64,000 nucleotides of DNA, from NCBI GenBank assembly GCA_016213105.1, contig JACRBN010000026.1, positions 744,001 to 808,000 of the forward strand, written 5' to 3'. Positions 54,524-64,000 of the stretch are shown here, piece after piece; the stretch's first letter is position 1; every line of letters starts with the position of its first letter. The notes under the pieces were generated by a model. That model searched no databases and was not told the origin of the DNA. It saw only the letters and a list, made by a program, of their open reading frames with translations. Both the position numbers and the translations under genes were made by a program. The DNA is from Chloroflexota bacterium (GTDB lineage: Bacteria; Chloroflexota; Anaerolineae; Anaerolineales; Villigracilaceae).

Positions 54524-55606
54524 TTATCGTTGGATGCGGGCCGAGCCGCCCTTGGCGAACGCACGCACCTGCTCCACGCTGGCCATGGTCGTGTCGCCGG
54601 GGAAGGTGGTCAGGAGCGCGCCGTGCGCCCAGCCCAGGTTGACGGCTTCCTGTTCGGATTCGCCGCTCAACAGGCCATAGAAGAAACCCGACGCGAACCC
54701 GTCTCCGCCGCCGACGCGGTCATGCACATCCAGTTCGGCGGTGGGGGAGACGTAGGTCTTGCCGTCGATCCAGGCCACCGCGCCCCAGCCGTGGCGGCTC
54801 GTGGATTTAACTTCCCGCAAGGTCGTGGCGACGATTTTGACCTGTGGATATTTAGCCACGACCTGGTCGATCATTCCGAAGAAGGCGCTTGGGTCGAGCT
54901 TTGACCGTGTGCCTGCCTCTGGGCCTGGGATGCCGAGTCCAAGCTGGAGGTCTTCCTCGTTGCCGACCAGCACGTCCACGTTTTCCACAATGCGGCGGAT
55001 GACCGCTTGGGCGCGTTCCTGTCCACCCCAGATGTTCCACAGTTTGGCGCGATAGTTCAGGTCGAAGGAGGTGACCGCGCCTGCGGCCTTGGCGGCCTGC
55101 ATGCCTTCGATGATGACCTCGCCCGTCGTTTCAGAGAGCGCCGCGAAGATGCCTCCGCTGTGGAACCAGCGCACGCCGTTCGAGAAGATGGCGTTCCAGT
55201 CGAAGTCGCCAGGTTTGAGTTGGGCGGCGGCTTCGTTCGAGCGGTTGTAGAAGACGACGGGGGCACGCACGCCAAATCCCTGGTCGCTGTAAACGGTCGC
55301 CATGTTGGGGCCGTTCACGCCGTTGTGCTTGAACTGTTTGTAGAAGGGCTTGACGCCCATTGCGCGCACGCGCTCGGCGATCAGCTCGCCGATGGGATAA
55401 TCCACCATGGCGGTGGCGACGCCCGTGTTCAGGCGGAAGCAATCCGCCAGGTTCGCGGCGCAGTTGAATTCCCCGCCGCTGACGTGGATCCTGCACTCGG
55501 TCGCTTTGCGGAAGGGGATGATGCCTGGGTCGAATCGATGGACGAGCGCGCCAAGGGACAGGAAATCCAGTGCGCCGTCGGTTTTGATGTTGAGGCCATA
55601 TTTCAT
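54524..55606 (-). CDS. PfkB-family sugar kinase (2-keto-3-deoxygluconate kinase-like)
   Basis: 360-residue ribokinase-fold enzyme. IHVSGGEFNCAANLADCF (about 41-58) is the first PfkB region. NYRAKLWNIWGGQERAQ and VLVGNEEDLQLGLG lie in the middle. DRVGGGDGFASGFFYGLLSG (about 301-320) holds the catalytic Asp and anion hole. Closest in pattern to KdgK proteins, which phosphorylate 2-keto-3-deoxygluconate. A gluconate or keto-sugar acid substrate would also fit the locus, since mannonate dehydratase is not seen. The upstream spacer holds a GTCATTGCGAG element. Confidence 0.78.
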   Translation of the reverse strand: MKYGLNIKTDGALDFLSLGALVHRFDPGIIPFRKATECRIHVSGGEFNCAANLADCFRLNTGVATAMVDYPIGELIAERVRAMGVKPFYKQFKHNGVNGPNMATVYSDQGFGVRAPVVFYNRSNEAAAQLKPGDFDWNAIFSNGVRWFHSGGIFAALSETTGEVIIEGMQAAKAAGAVTSFDLNYRAKLWNIWGGQERAQAVIRRIVENVDVLVGNEEDLQLGLGIPGPEAGTRSKLDPSAFFGMIDQVVAKYPQVKIVATTLREVKSTSRHGWGAVAWIDGKTYVSPTAELDVHDRVGGGDGFASGFFYGLLSGESEQEAVNLGWAHGALLTTFPGDTTMASVEQVRAFAKGGSARIQR

Positions 55607-55627
55607 AAATGCTCCTTATCGTTTCTC

Positions 55628-55749
55628 GTCATTGCGAGGAGCGCTCTTCCTGGCACCGCCCGCCAGGGCAGGTGTGTTCTTTGCGACGAAGCAATCCCAA
55701 AATGAAAGGAGATTGCTTCGCTCGCTGAAGAACGCTCGCTCGCAATGAC
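55628..55749. repeat. 122-bp element with GTCATTGCGAG inverted ends
   Basis: GTCATTGCGAG (55628-55638) and CTCGCAATGAC (55739-55749) are exact inverted ends. The inner CGAAGCAATC/GATTGCTTCG pair is kept, and about 35 bp of other sequence is inserted near the left end. It fills the spacer between gnd and the kinase gene. Confidence 0.75.
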
Positions 55750-55750
55750 G

Positions 55751-57157
55751 TTAGATCCATTCCGTATGAAAAGCGCCTTCGCGATCCACGCGCCGATAGG
55801 TGTGCGCGCCGAAATAATCGCGCTGGGCCTGGGTCAGGTTGGCAGGCAGGCGCTCGCTGCGATAGGCGTCGAAGTAAGCCAGGGAGGCGCTCAATGCCAG
55901 CACGGGGATGCCCATGCCGACCGCAGTCTGCACTACAAAGCGCCAGGCCTCCTGTCGGCTTTCGACCGCCTCGCGGAAGGCATCATCCAGCAGCAGGTTG
56001 ACCAGGTTCGGGTCGCGCCGATAGGCATTCATGATGTCGTTGAGCAGGTCGGCACGGATGATGCAGCCCGCCCGCCAGATCTTTGCGATTTCGCCCATGT
56101 TCAAATCGTATTTGTATTCAGCCGAGGCGATGCGGAGCAGTCCCATGCCCTGGGCGTAGGACGTGATCTTGCTGGCATACAGCGCCTGTTTGGCCGCGTC
56201 GATGAGACGCGCGCGGTCGCCGCCGTACTCGGGCTTTGGCCCGCGAATGATTTTGCTGGCGGTCACACGCTGGGATTTCAGGCTGGAGAGGATGCGGCTT
56301 TCCACGGCGGCGTTGATGGTCGGGATGGGCGCGCCGATGTCGAGGGCGTTTTGCGAAGTCCACTTGCCCGTGCCTTTTTGGGCGGCTTCATCCAGGATCA
56401 GATCCACCAGGGGGCGGCCCGTCTCTTCATCCATCTTCTTGAAAATATCGGCCGTGATCTCGATCAGGTAGGATTTAAGCTCGCCCTGATTCCATTCGGC
56501 GAAGATCTCGTGCAGTTCCTGCGCCGACAGTCCCAGCCCGCGATGCAGCACATCGTAGACTTCCGCGATCAACTGCATGTCGCCGTACTCGATGCCGTTA
56601 TGAACCATCTTGACGTAGTGGCCCGCTCCGCGCGGCCCCATGTAGGCCACGCAAGGCTCGCCGTCCTCGGCCTTGGCGGCAATGGCACGGAAAATGGGAG
56701 CGGTGATCTCCCAGGCTTCCTTCTGTCCGCCAGGCATGATGGCTGGGCCCCAGAGTGCGCCTTCTTCGCCGCCCGAGATGCCCGTGCCAATGAAGTTGAT
56801 GTGCAGCGCTTCCAATTCCTTCGAGCGGCGCTCGGTATCCAGGAAAAATGAATTGCCGCCGTCGATCAGCAGGTCGCCTGGTTCTAGGGCATCCTTGATG
56901 CCTGCAATCGCCGCGTCGACGGGGCTGCCAGCGGGCACCATCATCAGGATGCGACGGGGACTTTCAAGAACATCGATGAATTCCTTGAGGGTGGCGCATC
57001 CGACCAGGTTCTTGCCTGGATTCTTTTCGCCGAAGGCTTTCACTTTTTCAGCGTCGAGGTCATAGCCTGCGACGCGGAACCCGTTGCGTTCCATGTTGAG
57101 CGCCAGCATGTATCCCATGACGCCCAGGCCCATCAAACCAAAATTTGCTTTATCCAT
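55751..57157 (-). CDS. gnd: 6-phosphogluconate dehydrogenase, decarboxylating
   Basis: 468 residues, normal for the long form. The N-terminus [21 protein letters not shown] (about 5-25) binds [19 protein letters not shown] (about 124-138), [19 protein letters not shown] (about 155-173) and [18 protein letters not shown] (catalytic Lys and Asn, about 204-221) are the family signature. It turns 6-phosphogluconate into ribulose 5-phosphate with CO2 and reduced cofactor. The start at 57157 follows AGGAG. Its place at the end of the lacI-uxaE-SDR-larA group suggests that the locus feeds carbon into 6-phosphogluconate. Confidence 0.95.
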   Translation of the reverse strand: MDKANFGLMGLGVMGYMLALNMERNGFRVAGYDLDAEKVKAFGEKNPGKNLVGCATLKEFIDVLESPRRILMMVPAGSPVDAAIAGIKDALEPGDLLIDGGNSFFLDTERRSKELEALHINFIGTGISGGEEGALWGPAIMPGGQKEAWEITAPIFRAIAAKAEDGEPCVAYMGPRGAGHYVKMVHNGIEYGDMQLIAEVYDVLHRGLGLSAQELHEIFAEWNQGELKSYLIEITADIFKKMDEETGRPLVDLILDEAAQKGTGKWTSQNALDIGAPIPTINAAVESRILSSLKSQRVTASKIIRGPKPEYGGDRARLIDAAKQALYASKITSYAQGMGLLRIASAEYKYDLNMGEIAKIWRAGCIIRADLLNDIMNAYRRDPNLVNLLLDDAFREAVESRQEAWRFVVQTAVGMGIPVLALSASLAYFDAYRSERLPANLTQAQRDYFGAHTYRRVDREGAFHTEWI

Positions 57158-57167
57158 AAGAAGTCTC

Positions 57168-57698
57168 CTATTCATTCGAGGATGAAACGTATCCAGGCTC
57201 ATTTAACCACGAAGCAACTTTTTGTGAAATCACACGATAGGACGGGTAGTAGGCGTTCCTGTATGCCGCAGAGTGGTGAAGGGCGGGATAATTTTCCGCC
57301 TTCAGGGGTTGGATGAACTCATCCATCTCGGCGGCTGGAAAATGGCCCAGTCGGACGGCGGCTGCCCAATACCTCTCCAGCAGGGCGATCTCACCGCGAT
57401 ATTCGTTGGCCGTGCGGATGAAAGCTTCCACGAGCTTTTCGAGGGAGCCGCCGCGCAGCACGTAAGGCCGCAGGTGTACGCGGACGATTTCACCGTCGGG
57501 GGAGATCGGGTCGACGACGGGTTCGCTTGGGCCATCGCCCATGTCCGCGATCTCACGCTCCATCCATGTCCGCGCGGACTCGTGATCGGGGGCGGCATGT
57601 TCGCTGCCCAGGGCAGCCTGGTGAATCAACTTATACACATCCTGGATCTGCATGTCAGGATAGCGCGAGAGATGCGAGCGCAGGATGCTTTCGAACAT
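57168..57698 (-). CDS. Conserved hypothetical protein in the hexuronate operon
   Basis: 176 residues, not recognised. Soluble, starts [38 protein letters not shown] and has [26 protein letters not shown] in the middle and [23 protein letters not shown] near the end. Conserved-looking His, Arg and Tyr residues suggest an enzyme or binding protein, without a function. It starts directly at the larA stop and ends 10 bp before gnd, so it belongs to the same transcript. Confidence 0.65.
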   Translation of the reverse strand: MFESILRSHLSRYPDMQIQDVYKLIHQAALGSEHAAPDHESARTWMEREIADMGDGPSEPVVDPISPDGEIVRVHLRPYVLRGGSLEKLVEAFIRTANEYRGEIALLERYWAAAVRLGHFPAAEMDEFIQPLKAENYPALHHSAAYRNAYYPSYRVISQKVASWLNEPGYVSSSNE

Positions 57699-58958
57699 TT
57701 ACTGCCTCACCCGATACAACATCTCACCCGCCTTCGGGACGTAGAGAATGCCTTCATCCTCGCGGTTCGTCCAATCTTCGAGCTTGATGCTGGCAGGGTC
57801 GAGATAGCCCAAGTTGAGCTTGGCGCAGTCTTCGGCGGAGATTTTGCTGGACAGGGTCACGCGCACGTTTGGTTTTTCGATGCCATTTTCCATCACGCCC
57901 GATCCGCGCAGATGGGTGCTGTGCGCCAGAACGCCCAGCGGGATATTGCTGAAGCGCTCCCAATCGTTCAGGAAATAAGGCAGGATGTGATAGCCGATCT
58001 CGTAAATAAATTTTCCGTGCACGTGACTGACCACATCCAGATGCGGCGCGTAGATGACCACTTCGCCGCCGAGGGCGACCGCGGGTTCGAGTTTGTACAT
58101 GGCCTTCGCGCCCGTCCACAGTTCATCGTACATCGCAGGGGCACAGGAGAGCACGCGCCGATAAGGTTTTTCGCACCAGTGGATGTGACGCTGCGCCGAA
58201 AAATCCGCCGCCGCGCTCCAGGCTTCGAGCATATCGCCGATGAACATCCCAGCTAAGTCATGGCCATCTACAGTCAAAGCGATCAACGTGATGGGTGTCT
58301 TGAGGCGACTTGCCGCGGCATGGATCATGGCGCGCACGGGCGTTTCCTTGACGCCAATCGTCCCGACCACACCCGCCAGCGCGCCCAGCCAATGCGTGGC
58401 GTTGATCATCTCCGCGCCAGAGATGCCAGGGAAGAGGTACTTGGCTCCGCCTGAGAATCCGACCACCTCGTGCGGGAAGGTCGGCCCCAGGATAAGGATG
58501 TGATCGTATTCCAGCGCGGCCTTGTTGATCTGGATGGGCACTTCGTTGGGCAGGGACGGATGCCAGCGCTCGCCCGCAATCGCGCGGACTTCATCCTGCC
58601 CCATGACCCCAAGCAGCGCCAACGCAGACGGGTCATCCCAGGCGTGATTGAGCAGGCCGATGTGTTTGTATTGTGTGCCGCGTTCCTCGGATGAAATTCC
58701 GACCAAACGATTCAGGCTGTCTTCGCTCAGCGGCGGATGTGTCCCCAGCGCAACCATGAAATCCAGTTGCTTTGCATCGTGGAGAATTTCCACCAGCGCG
58801 CGGAACAAATACGGCAGCGGCAGGGAACGCGTATGGTCAGGAATCAGCGCAAGAATTTTTTGACCTGCGAATGTCCCCGCCAGTCCCTTTTCGAGAGTCT
58901 CGCGGATGGCTTCGTTGGAAAGTAAGCCTGTGCTGGCAATTGCCTGAGTGTTCAACAT
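57699..58958 (-). CDS. larA: LarA-family nickel-dependent 2-hydroxyacid racemase/epimerase
   Basis: 419 residues. Residues that in lactate racemase bind the nickel-pincer cofactor and substrate are present: PDHTRSLPLP (Asp and Arg, about 41-50), ALGTHPPLSED (His, about 70-80), PHEVVGFSGGAKYLFPG (His and the cofactor-bound Lys, about 160-176) and ATHW (Ni-binding His, about 186). YDELWTGAKAMYKLEPAV lies near 275. Characterised LarA relatives act on lactate, malate and also gluconate. Between an SDR reductase and gnd, interconversion of D-mannonate and D-gluconate is the attractive hypothesis. The cofactor genes larB, larC and larE are not in the window. Confidence 0.82.
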   Translation of the reverse strand: MLNTQAIASTGLLSNEAIRETLEKGLAGTFAGQKILALIPDHTRSLPLPYLFRALVEILHDAKQLDFMVALGTHPPLSEDSLNRLVGISSEERGTQYKHIGLLNHAWDDPSALALLGVMGQDEVRAIAGERWHPSLPNEVPIQINKAALEYDHILILGPTFPHEVVGFSGGAKYLFPGISGAEMINATHWLGALAGVVGTIGVKETPVRAMIHAAASRLKTPITLIALTVDGHDLAGMFIGDMLEAWSAAADFSAQRHIHWCEKPYRRVLSCAPAMYDELWTGAKAMYKLEPAVALGGEVVIYAPHLDVVSHVHGKFIYEIGYHILPYFLNDWERFSNIPLGVLAHSTHLRGSGVMENGIEKPNVRVTLSSKISAEDCAKLNLGYLDPASIKLEDWTNREDEGILYVPKAGEMLYRVRQ

Positions 58959-58967
58959 GAATAATTC

Positions 58968-59798
58968 CTAGACTCCGCTAAAGGCCGAGAAGCCGCCGTC
59001 GACGGGGATGACGACCCCAGTCACGAAGGTCGCAGCGGGGGAGAGCAGCCACAGCGTCGCGCCGAGCAGGTCATCGGGAGTCCCAAAGCGGTTCATCGGG
59101 GTGTGCGCGATAATGGAATGTCCGCGCGGGGTCAGGGAGCCATCTTCATTAAGCAGCAGGCGTCGGTTCTGCTCGCCCACGAAAAATCCAGGCGCGATCG
59201 CATTGACGCGGATGTCGGGCGAATAATTCTGCGCCATGTGGACGGCCAGCCATTGCGTGAAGTTGCTGACACCCGCCTTGGCTGCGGAGTAAGCCGCGAT
59301 GCGGGTCAGCGGACGGAAGGCGTTCATCGAGGAGATGTTCAGGATGACGCCGCTCTTCTGCTCCGCCATGAGTTTGCCGAAGACCTGCGAGGGCAGGATG
59401 GCGCCCATCAGGTTCAGGTCGAAGACCCAGCGCAAGGCCTCGGCAGGCAGGTCGAAGAAGGATTGGTCGGGGGTGGCGGTGGCTTGCGGCTTGTTGCCGC
59501 CCGCACCGTTGATGAGGATGTCGATGCGGCCAAATGTCTCTGTGATTTTTTGCGCCGCTGATTCAATACTGGGTTTATCCAGCACGTTGCAGGCGATGGC
59601 GACAGCTTCCCCGCCCGTGGAGCGGATCTCGGCAGCCAGAGATTCTGCGGCCTCGGGGTTCAGGTCAAGGACGGCGACCTTCGCTCCCAGGCTTGCCAAC
59701 ATGCGGCACATGCTGGCGCATAAGACGCCCGCGCCGCCCGTGACAACCGCCACTTTGCCAGAGAAATCGTACAGGTTGTGGAAGGTCTGCCTGTCCAT
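58968..59798 (-). CDS. SDR oxidoreductase, fructuronate/mannonate reductase candidate
   Basis: 276 residues. Cofactor loop VAVVTGGAGVLCASMCRML (about 16-34, a variant of TGxxxGIG), NGAGGNKPQ (about 96-104), catalytic Ser in ISSMNAFRP (about 155) and YSAAK (about 169-173). The C-terminus VTGVVIPVDGGFSAFSGV is typical for classical SDRs. The sequence resembles short-chain D-mannonate oxidoreductases that reduce D-fructuronate. It follows UxaE with no spacer, so reduction of the D-fructuronate made by UxaE is the likely step. Confidence 0.78.
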   Translation of the reverse strand: MDRQTFHNLYDFSGKVAVVTGGAGVLCASMCRMLASLGAKVAVLDLNPEAAESLAAEIRSTGGEAVAIACNVLDKPSIESAAQKITETFGRIDILINGAGGNKPQATATPDQSFFDLPAEALRWVFDLNLMGAILPSQVFGKLMAEQKSGVILNISSMNAFRPLTRIAAYSAAKAGVSNFTQWLAVHMAQNYSPDIRVNAIAPGFFVGEQNRRLLLNEDGSLTPRGHSIIAHTPMNRFGTPDDLLGATLWLLSPAATFVTGVVIPVDGGFSAFSGV

Positions 59799-61283
<1,485 letters not shown>

Positions 61284-61294
61284 GGATTCTCTGT

Positions 61295-62326
61295 TTATGA
61301 TGAAGTGGATGGCGCCGCTGTCGATTCGCGCACGAGTAATTTGCCCTTGAGGATGCGGACATTCTCCAGGCCATGTGTCTCTGCGGTGGGTGTTTTGCTG
61401 AGCAGGCCCAGCAGCAGGCGGGTCGCTTCCGCGCCGATGAAATGCTTGGGCTGGTCGAATGTGGTCAAGGGGGGATTGGTGAACGCGGAAAAGGTGATGT
61501 TATCGAAGCCCGCGACGGATATTTCCTGCGGAACGCGGATGCCCGCCTGCTGCAAGCCGCGGATGACGCCGATTGCCAGCATGTCGTTATAGCAGACCAG
61601 CGCAGTGGGCCGTTCCGCCAATTGGAGGAAATGTTCGAGTCCCGTCAGGCCGCCGAAGGCACCGTCGTCGGTGAGCTCATGCACGCAGGCGGGGTCAACC
61701 GTCAGGCCAGCGGCTTCCATCTCGTAACGGAATCCAGTCAGACGATCCAGGTTGGTTCTGCCCGATGGCGTGTAGCCAAGATATCCGATTCTGCGGTGTC
61801 CCAGCTCGATCAAATGACGCGTGACCTGTCGGCTGCCGTCCAGGTCATCGTGATAAATGGAGTAGCGGTATTCCTCGGCGGCCTGGTTGTTGATCACCAC
61901 GATCGGGACGCCGTAGTCTGTGAAATTGCGGCCCTGCTTGGCGCTGAAGGAACTGGAGCAGATAATCACCCCGTCCACGCGGTGCTCCATCATGGTCTGC
62001 ACAATGGACAGTTCCCGCGCGGGGTCGCGCTGCGAGGCGGCGATGAACAGGCTGTAGCCGCTTTCCTGGGCGAGATTTTCGATGCCCTGCACCACATTGC
62101 TGAAGTAGGGATCGTTGATGTTGCTGACGATCACCCCCAGCACCTGGGAGCGGTTGGTCTTCAGGCTGCGCGCGGCAACGGAGGGGCGGTAGCCCATCTC
62201 GGCGGCAATGCGGCGGATGCGTTCAGTGGTTTCAAGCGAGATGAGCGGACTTCCGCTCAGGGCGCGTGAAACCGTTGTGTGAACGACACCAGCTTCCTTT
62301 GCAACATCCTTGATCGTAACTGCCAT
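61295..62326 (-). CDS. LacI-family transcriptional regulator
   Basis: 343 residues. The N-terminal helix-turn-helix TIKDVAKEAGVVHTTVSRALSG (about 4-25) and hinge MGYRPSVAARSLKTNRSQVLGVIV are classic. The periplasmic-binding-like domain with VGVIVSNINDPYFSNVV, DDLDGSRQVTRHLIELGHRRIGYLG (about 148-172) and CYNDMLAIGVIRGLQ binds the effector, probably a hexuronate or inositol intermediate. Its promoter carries a CACACGTGTG palindrome over the start site, which points to autorepression. First gene of the uxaE-gnd operon. Confidence 0.92.
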   Translation of the reverse strand: MAVTIKDVAKEAGVVHTTVSRALSGSPLISLETTERIRRIAAEMGYRPSVAARSLKTNRSQVLGVIVSNINDPYFSNVVQGIENLAQESGYSLFIAASQRDPARELSIVQTMMEHRVDGVIICSSSFSAKQGRNFTDYGVPIVVINNQAAEEYRYSIYHDDLDGSRQVTRHLIELGHRRIGYLGYTPSGRTNLDRLTGFRYEMEAAGLTVDPACVHELTDDGAFGGLTGLEHFLQLAERPTALVCYNDMLAIGVIRGLQQAGIRVPQEISVAGFDNITFSAFTNPPLTTFDQPKHFIGAEATRLLLGLLSKTPTAETHGLENVRILKGKLLVRESTAAPSTSS

Positions 62327-62342
62327 GTGATTGCTCCGTTTA

Positions 62343-62354
62343 GCACACGTGTGC
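62343..62354. promoter_or_regulatory. Predicted LacI-family operator, copy 2
   Basis: GCACACGTGTGC, identical in core to 54426-54437. It lies about 11 to 22 bp downstream of the -10 element of the lacI-family gene, covering the start of transcription. Confidence 0.7.
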
Positions 62355-62364
62355 GCTTAAGCAC

Positions 62365-62393
62365 AGTCTACCCATTTTGCTGGCAGTTGTCAA
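62365..62393 (-). promoter_or_regulatory. Sigma70-type promoter of the lacI-uxaE operon
   Basis: On the minus strand -35 TTGACA (62393-62388), 17-bp spacer, -10 TAGACT (62370-62365). Confidence 0.85.
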
Positions 62394-62410
62394 TCCTTTT
62401 GAAAGAATAC

Positions 62411-62439
62411 TTGCAAAACAATAAAAAATGTTGTATGAT
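62411..62439 (+). promoter_or_regulatory. Sigma70-type promoter of the HAD genes
   Basis: -35 TTGCAA (62411-62416), 17-bp spacer, -10 TATGAT (62434-62439). Start near 62446, about 45 nt before the first HAD gene. Divergent from the lacI promoter. Confidence 0.75.
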
Positions 62440-62489
62440 ATTCAAATGAATGAAATATTTCAAAAACTTCCATAATGAAGGACTGTCCG

Positions 62490-63218
62490 ATGAGCCAAAA
62501 TATCGAAGCTATCTTTCTGGACGTGGGCAATACACTGCGGATCGTGGTCGAAGACCCGCAGTTTATGGCCCAGGCAAAAAAAGATTTGATGACCCTGGTG
62601 GGAGCCACTGAGGCTGAGGATCAATTCTATGAGGATCTGGAGGTCAGGTGGAAGGCCTATCGCAGGCAGTCCAAGGGGACTTTGATCGAAGCTTCAGAAA
62701 AGGATTTGTGGACAAAATGGCTGCTGCCCAATTATCCCGCCGAGGTCATTGGCCCGCTGGCGGGCAGGCTGACCCGCCTGTGGCGCGACCATGACGGGCG
62801 ACGGGTTCCCCGTCCTGACGTCAAAGAGACAGTCATCGAATTGGACAAACGCGGTTATATCCTCGGCATCATCGCCAACACCATCACCGAGACGGAAATC
62901 CCCGATTGGATGGAAGCGGATGGCCTGACGGACTATTTCAAGGCGGTGGTGCTTTCGTCCAAGGTTTTCATTCGCAAGCCCAACCCCGAGATCTATTGGG
63001 AAGCCGCCCGCCGCGTTGGGGTGGATCCCGCCAAATGCGCCTATGTGGGCGACAACCCCGTGCGCGACGTGGAGGGGACGCAGGCCGCCGGCTACGGAAA
63101 AATGATCCTGATCATGGAACCTGCCACGCTGGCGAAGGAACCTCCCACAGGCGAATATAAACCCGATCACACCATCCACACGATGAGCGACCTGCTCGCC
63201 ATTTTCCCTCCGCGCTAG
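62490..63218 (+). CDS. HAD-superfamily protein, tandem copy 1
   Basis: 242 residues. Motif I reads FLDVGNTL (about 10-17), so the second Asp of the usual DxDx(T/V) is Gly. Motif II Thr is in GIIANTITETE, motif III Lys in SSKVFIRKPNPEIY, and motif IV is YVGDNPVRDVEG. A helical cap lies between residues about 20 and 95. Most HAD proteins are phosphatases. Without the general-acid Asp, activity may be altered. ATG at 62490 is chosen because AAGGA lies 7 nt upstream. The substrate could be a sugar phosphate of the neighbouring locus, which is inference. Confidence 0.8.
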   Translation: MSQNIEAIFLDVGNTLRIVVEDPQFMAQAKKDLMTLVGATEAEDQFYEDLEVRWKAYRRQSKGTLIEASEKDLWTKWLLPNYPAEVIGPLAGRLTRLWRDHDGRRVPRPDVKETVIELDKRGYILGIIANTITETEIPDWMEADGLTDYFKAVVLSSKVFIRKPNPEIYWEAARRVGVDPAKCAYVGDNPVRDVEGTQAAGYGKMILIMEPATLAKEPPTGEYKPDHTIHTMSDLLAIFPPR

Positions 63219-63236
63219 TCAAAAAGGAGGATGAAA

Positions 63237-63968
63237 ATGTCTCACAAAATTGAGGCAATCTTCATCGATACCGGCAATACCATGCGGATTGTCAAACAGG
63301 ATCAGACTTTTCAATATCAAGCCAAAGAGCAGCTTGTAAAACTGATCGGAGTTCAAAAATCCCCCGAGGCATTTTGCAGCGTTCTCAACGAGCGTTATGA
63401 AGCCTACAAAAAGTGGGCCAGGGAGACCCTGCTGCAGGCCTCCGAGGTGGAGTTGTGGACGCGCTGGATGCTGCCCGAATATCCAGTCTCGCAGATTTCG
63501 CCCCTGGTAACGGAACTGACCAACCTGTGGGTGAAGCAAAGCGGACGCCGCGTCATGCGCCCGGATGTGAAATCCACGATCATCGAACTGCATGAGCGCG
63601 GCTACACCCTGGGCATCATTGCCAATTCCCTGTCCCAGACGGAAATCCCGCAATGGCTGGAGGCTGAGGGACTAGCCCAATATTTCAAGGCGGTCATCCT
63701 CTCCTCCGAATTTGGACGCAGAAAACCCGATCCCTACATCTACATCGAAGCGGCCCGTGTTGCAGGCGTCGAGCCTGCGAAGTGTGCCTACGTGGGCGAC
63801 AATCCCAGCCGCGACATCGTCGGCGCGCGCCAGGCGGGCTATGGGATGGTCATCATCCTGCTCGAAAGGAAAACCCTGGCGAAGGAATCTCCCAGGGACA
63901 AGATCAAACCGGATGGGATCATCGGCCAGTTCTCCGACCTGCCGAATTTATTCTTCCCACTGAATTGA
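63237..63968 (+). CDS. HAD-superfamily protein, tandem copy 2
   Basis: 243 residues, clearly paralogous to the preceding gene along its full length (for example IEAIFIDTGNTMRIV, VELWTRWMLPEYP, AEGLAQYFKAVILSSEF, CAYVGDNPSRDIVGARQAGYG). Motif I again is DTGNT, motif II Ser is in GIIANSLSQTE, and motif III Lys in GRRKPDPYIY. Start at 63237 with GGAGG 6 nt upstream. An in-frame ATG at 63231 is less well placed. A third copy begins 8 bp downstream. Confidence 0.8.
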   Translation: MSHKIEAIFIDTGNTMRIVKQDQTFQYQAKEQLVKLIGVQKSPEAFCSVLNERYEAYKKWARETLLQASEVELWTRWMLPEYPVSQISPLVTELTNLWVKQSGRRVMRPDVKSTIIELHERGYTLGIIANSLSQTEIPQWLEAEGLAQYFKAVILSSEFGRRKPDPYIYIEAARVAGVEPAKCAYVGDNPSRDIVGARQAGYGMVIILLERKTLAKESPRDKIKPDGIIGQFSDLPNLFFPLN

Positions 63969-63976
63969 GGGCAAAC

Positions 63977-64000
63977 ATGAAGCCGAATGATATCGAAGCC
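63977..64000 (+). CDS. HAD-superfamily protein, tandem copy 3, start only
   Basis: Only eight codons are in the window: MKPNDIEA. They align with the openings SQNIEAIF and SHKIEAIF of the two preceding HAD genes, and the spacing to the previous stop is 8 bp. Probably a third paralogue that continues beyond base 64000. Confidence 0.55.

Overview
The window looks like chromosomal DNA of a Chloroflexota bacterium, most likely class Anaerolineae. This is inferred from high GC, a division and cell wall cluster lacking murE, several short palindromic repeat families of a kind common in environmental genomes, and a Thermotoga-like inositol/hexuronate gene set. There is no rRNA, tRNA or CRISPR array to fix the taxonomy. 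Almost every gene starts with a Shine-Dalgarno site or is coupled to the preceding stop codon. A few look leaderless.

Layout. 1-3.4 kb: 5' part of galK, a membrane protein with a Vps62-like domain, and an RlmI-type methyltransferase. 3.5-20.9 kb: the division and cell wall cluster mraZ-rsmH-ftsL-ftsI-murF-mraY-murD-ftsW-murG-cvpA-murC-(small ORF)-murB-ddl-ftsQ-ftsA-ftsZ. It has a sigma70-type promoter with three 10-bp-spaced MraZ boxes in front. murE is absent, and cvpA and a 65-aa ORF are inserted. 21-28.2 kb: mixed small genes (a sulfotransferase-like protein, two membrane proteins, an APH-fold kinase, a methyltransferase, an ABC exporter, mazEF, a membrane protein). 28.2-31.1 kb: a P-type cation ATPase under a recognisable yybP-ykoY manganese riboswitch with its own promoter and terminator. 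31.2-39.2 kb: a secreted GH17-like protein, a site-2 protease between two 80-bp direct repeats, an alpha-oxoamine synthase, ligA and comM.

39.3-44.9 kb: a compact probable envelope-stress operon. It holds a response regulator, a YqiJ-like OB-fold membrane protein with an Asp-rich stretch, a YqiK-type flotillin, a PspA-like protein, a small pore-loop protein with an unusual filter, and a second PspA-like protein, closed by a strong terminator. 45-46 kb: azlC-azlD.

46-62.3 kb: sixteen genes on the minus strand that together form an inositol/hexuronate catabolic locus. It includes IolG, IolM, IolN and IolO homologues (myo-inositol to D-tagaturonate), UxaE tagaturonate epimerase, an SDR fructuronate reductase, a LarA-type nickel enzyme, 6-phosphogluconate dehydrogenase, a PfkB sugar kinase, a GlcD/GlcF pair, a further zinc dehydrogenase and a LacI-family regulator. 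A palindrome centred on CACACGTGTG lies at the regulator's own start site and upstream of the zinc dehydrogenase, so it is probably the operator. The gene content suggests that D-mannonate could be turned into D-gluconate by the LarA homologue and fed to 6-phosphogluconate dehydrogenase. 62.4-64 kb: a divergent run of tandem HAD-family paralogues.

A second theme is short palindromic DNA. At least eight repeat families lie between genes, and several copies lie inside genes in frame (RlmI-type methyltransferase, LigA twice, GlcF tail). In several families the stems differ between copies but stay complementary.
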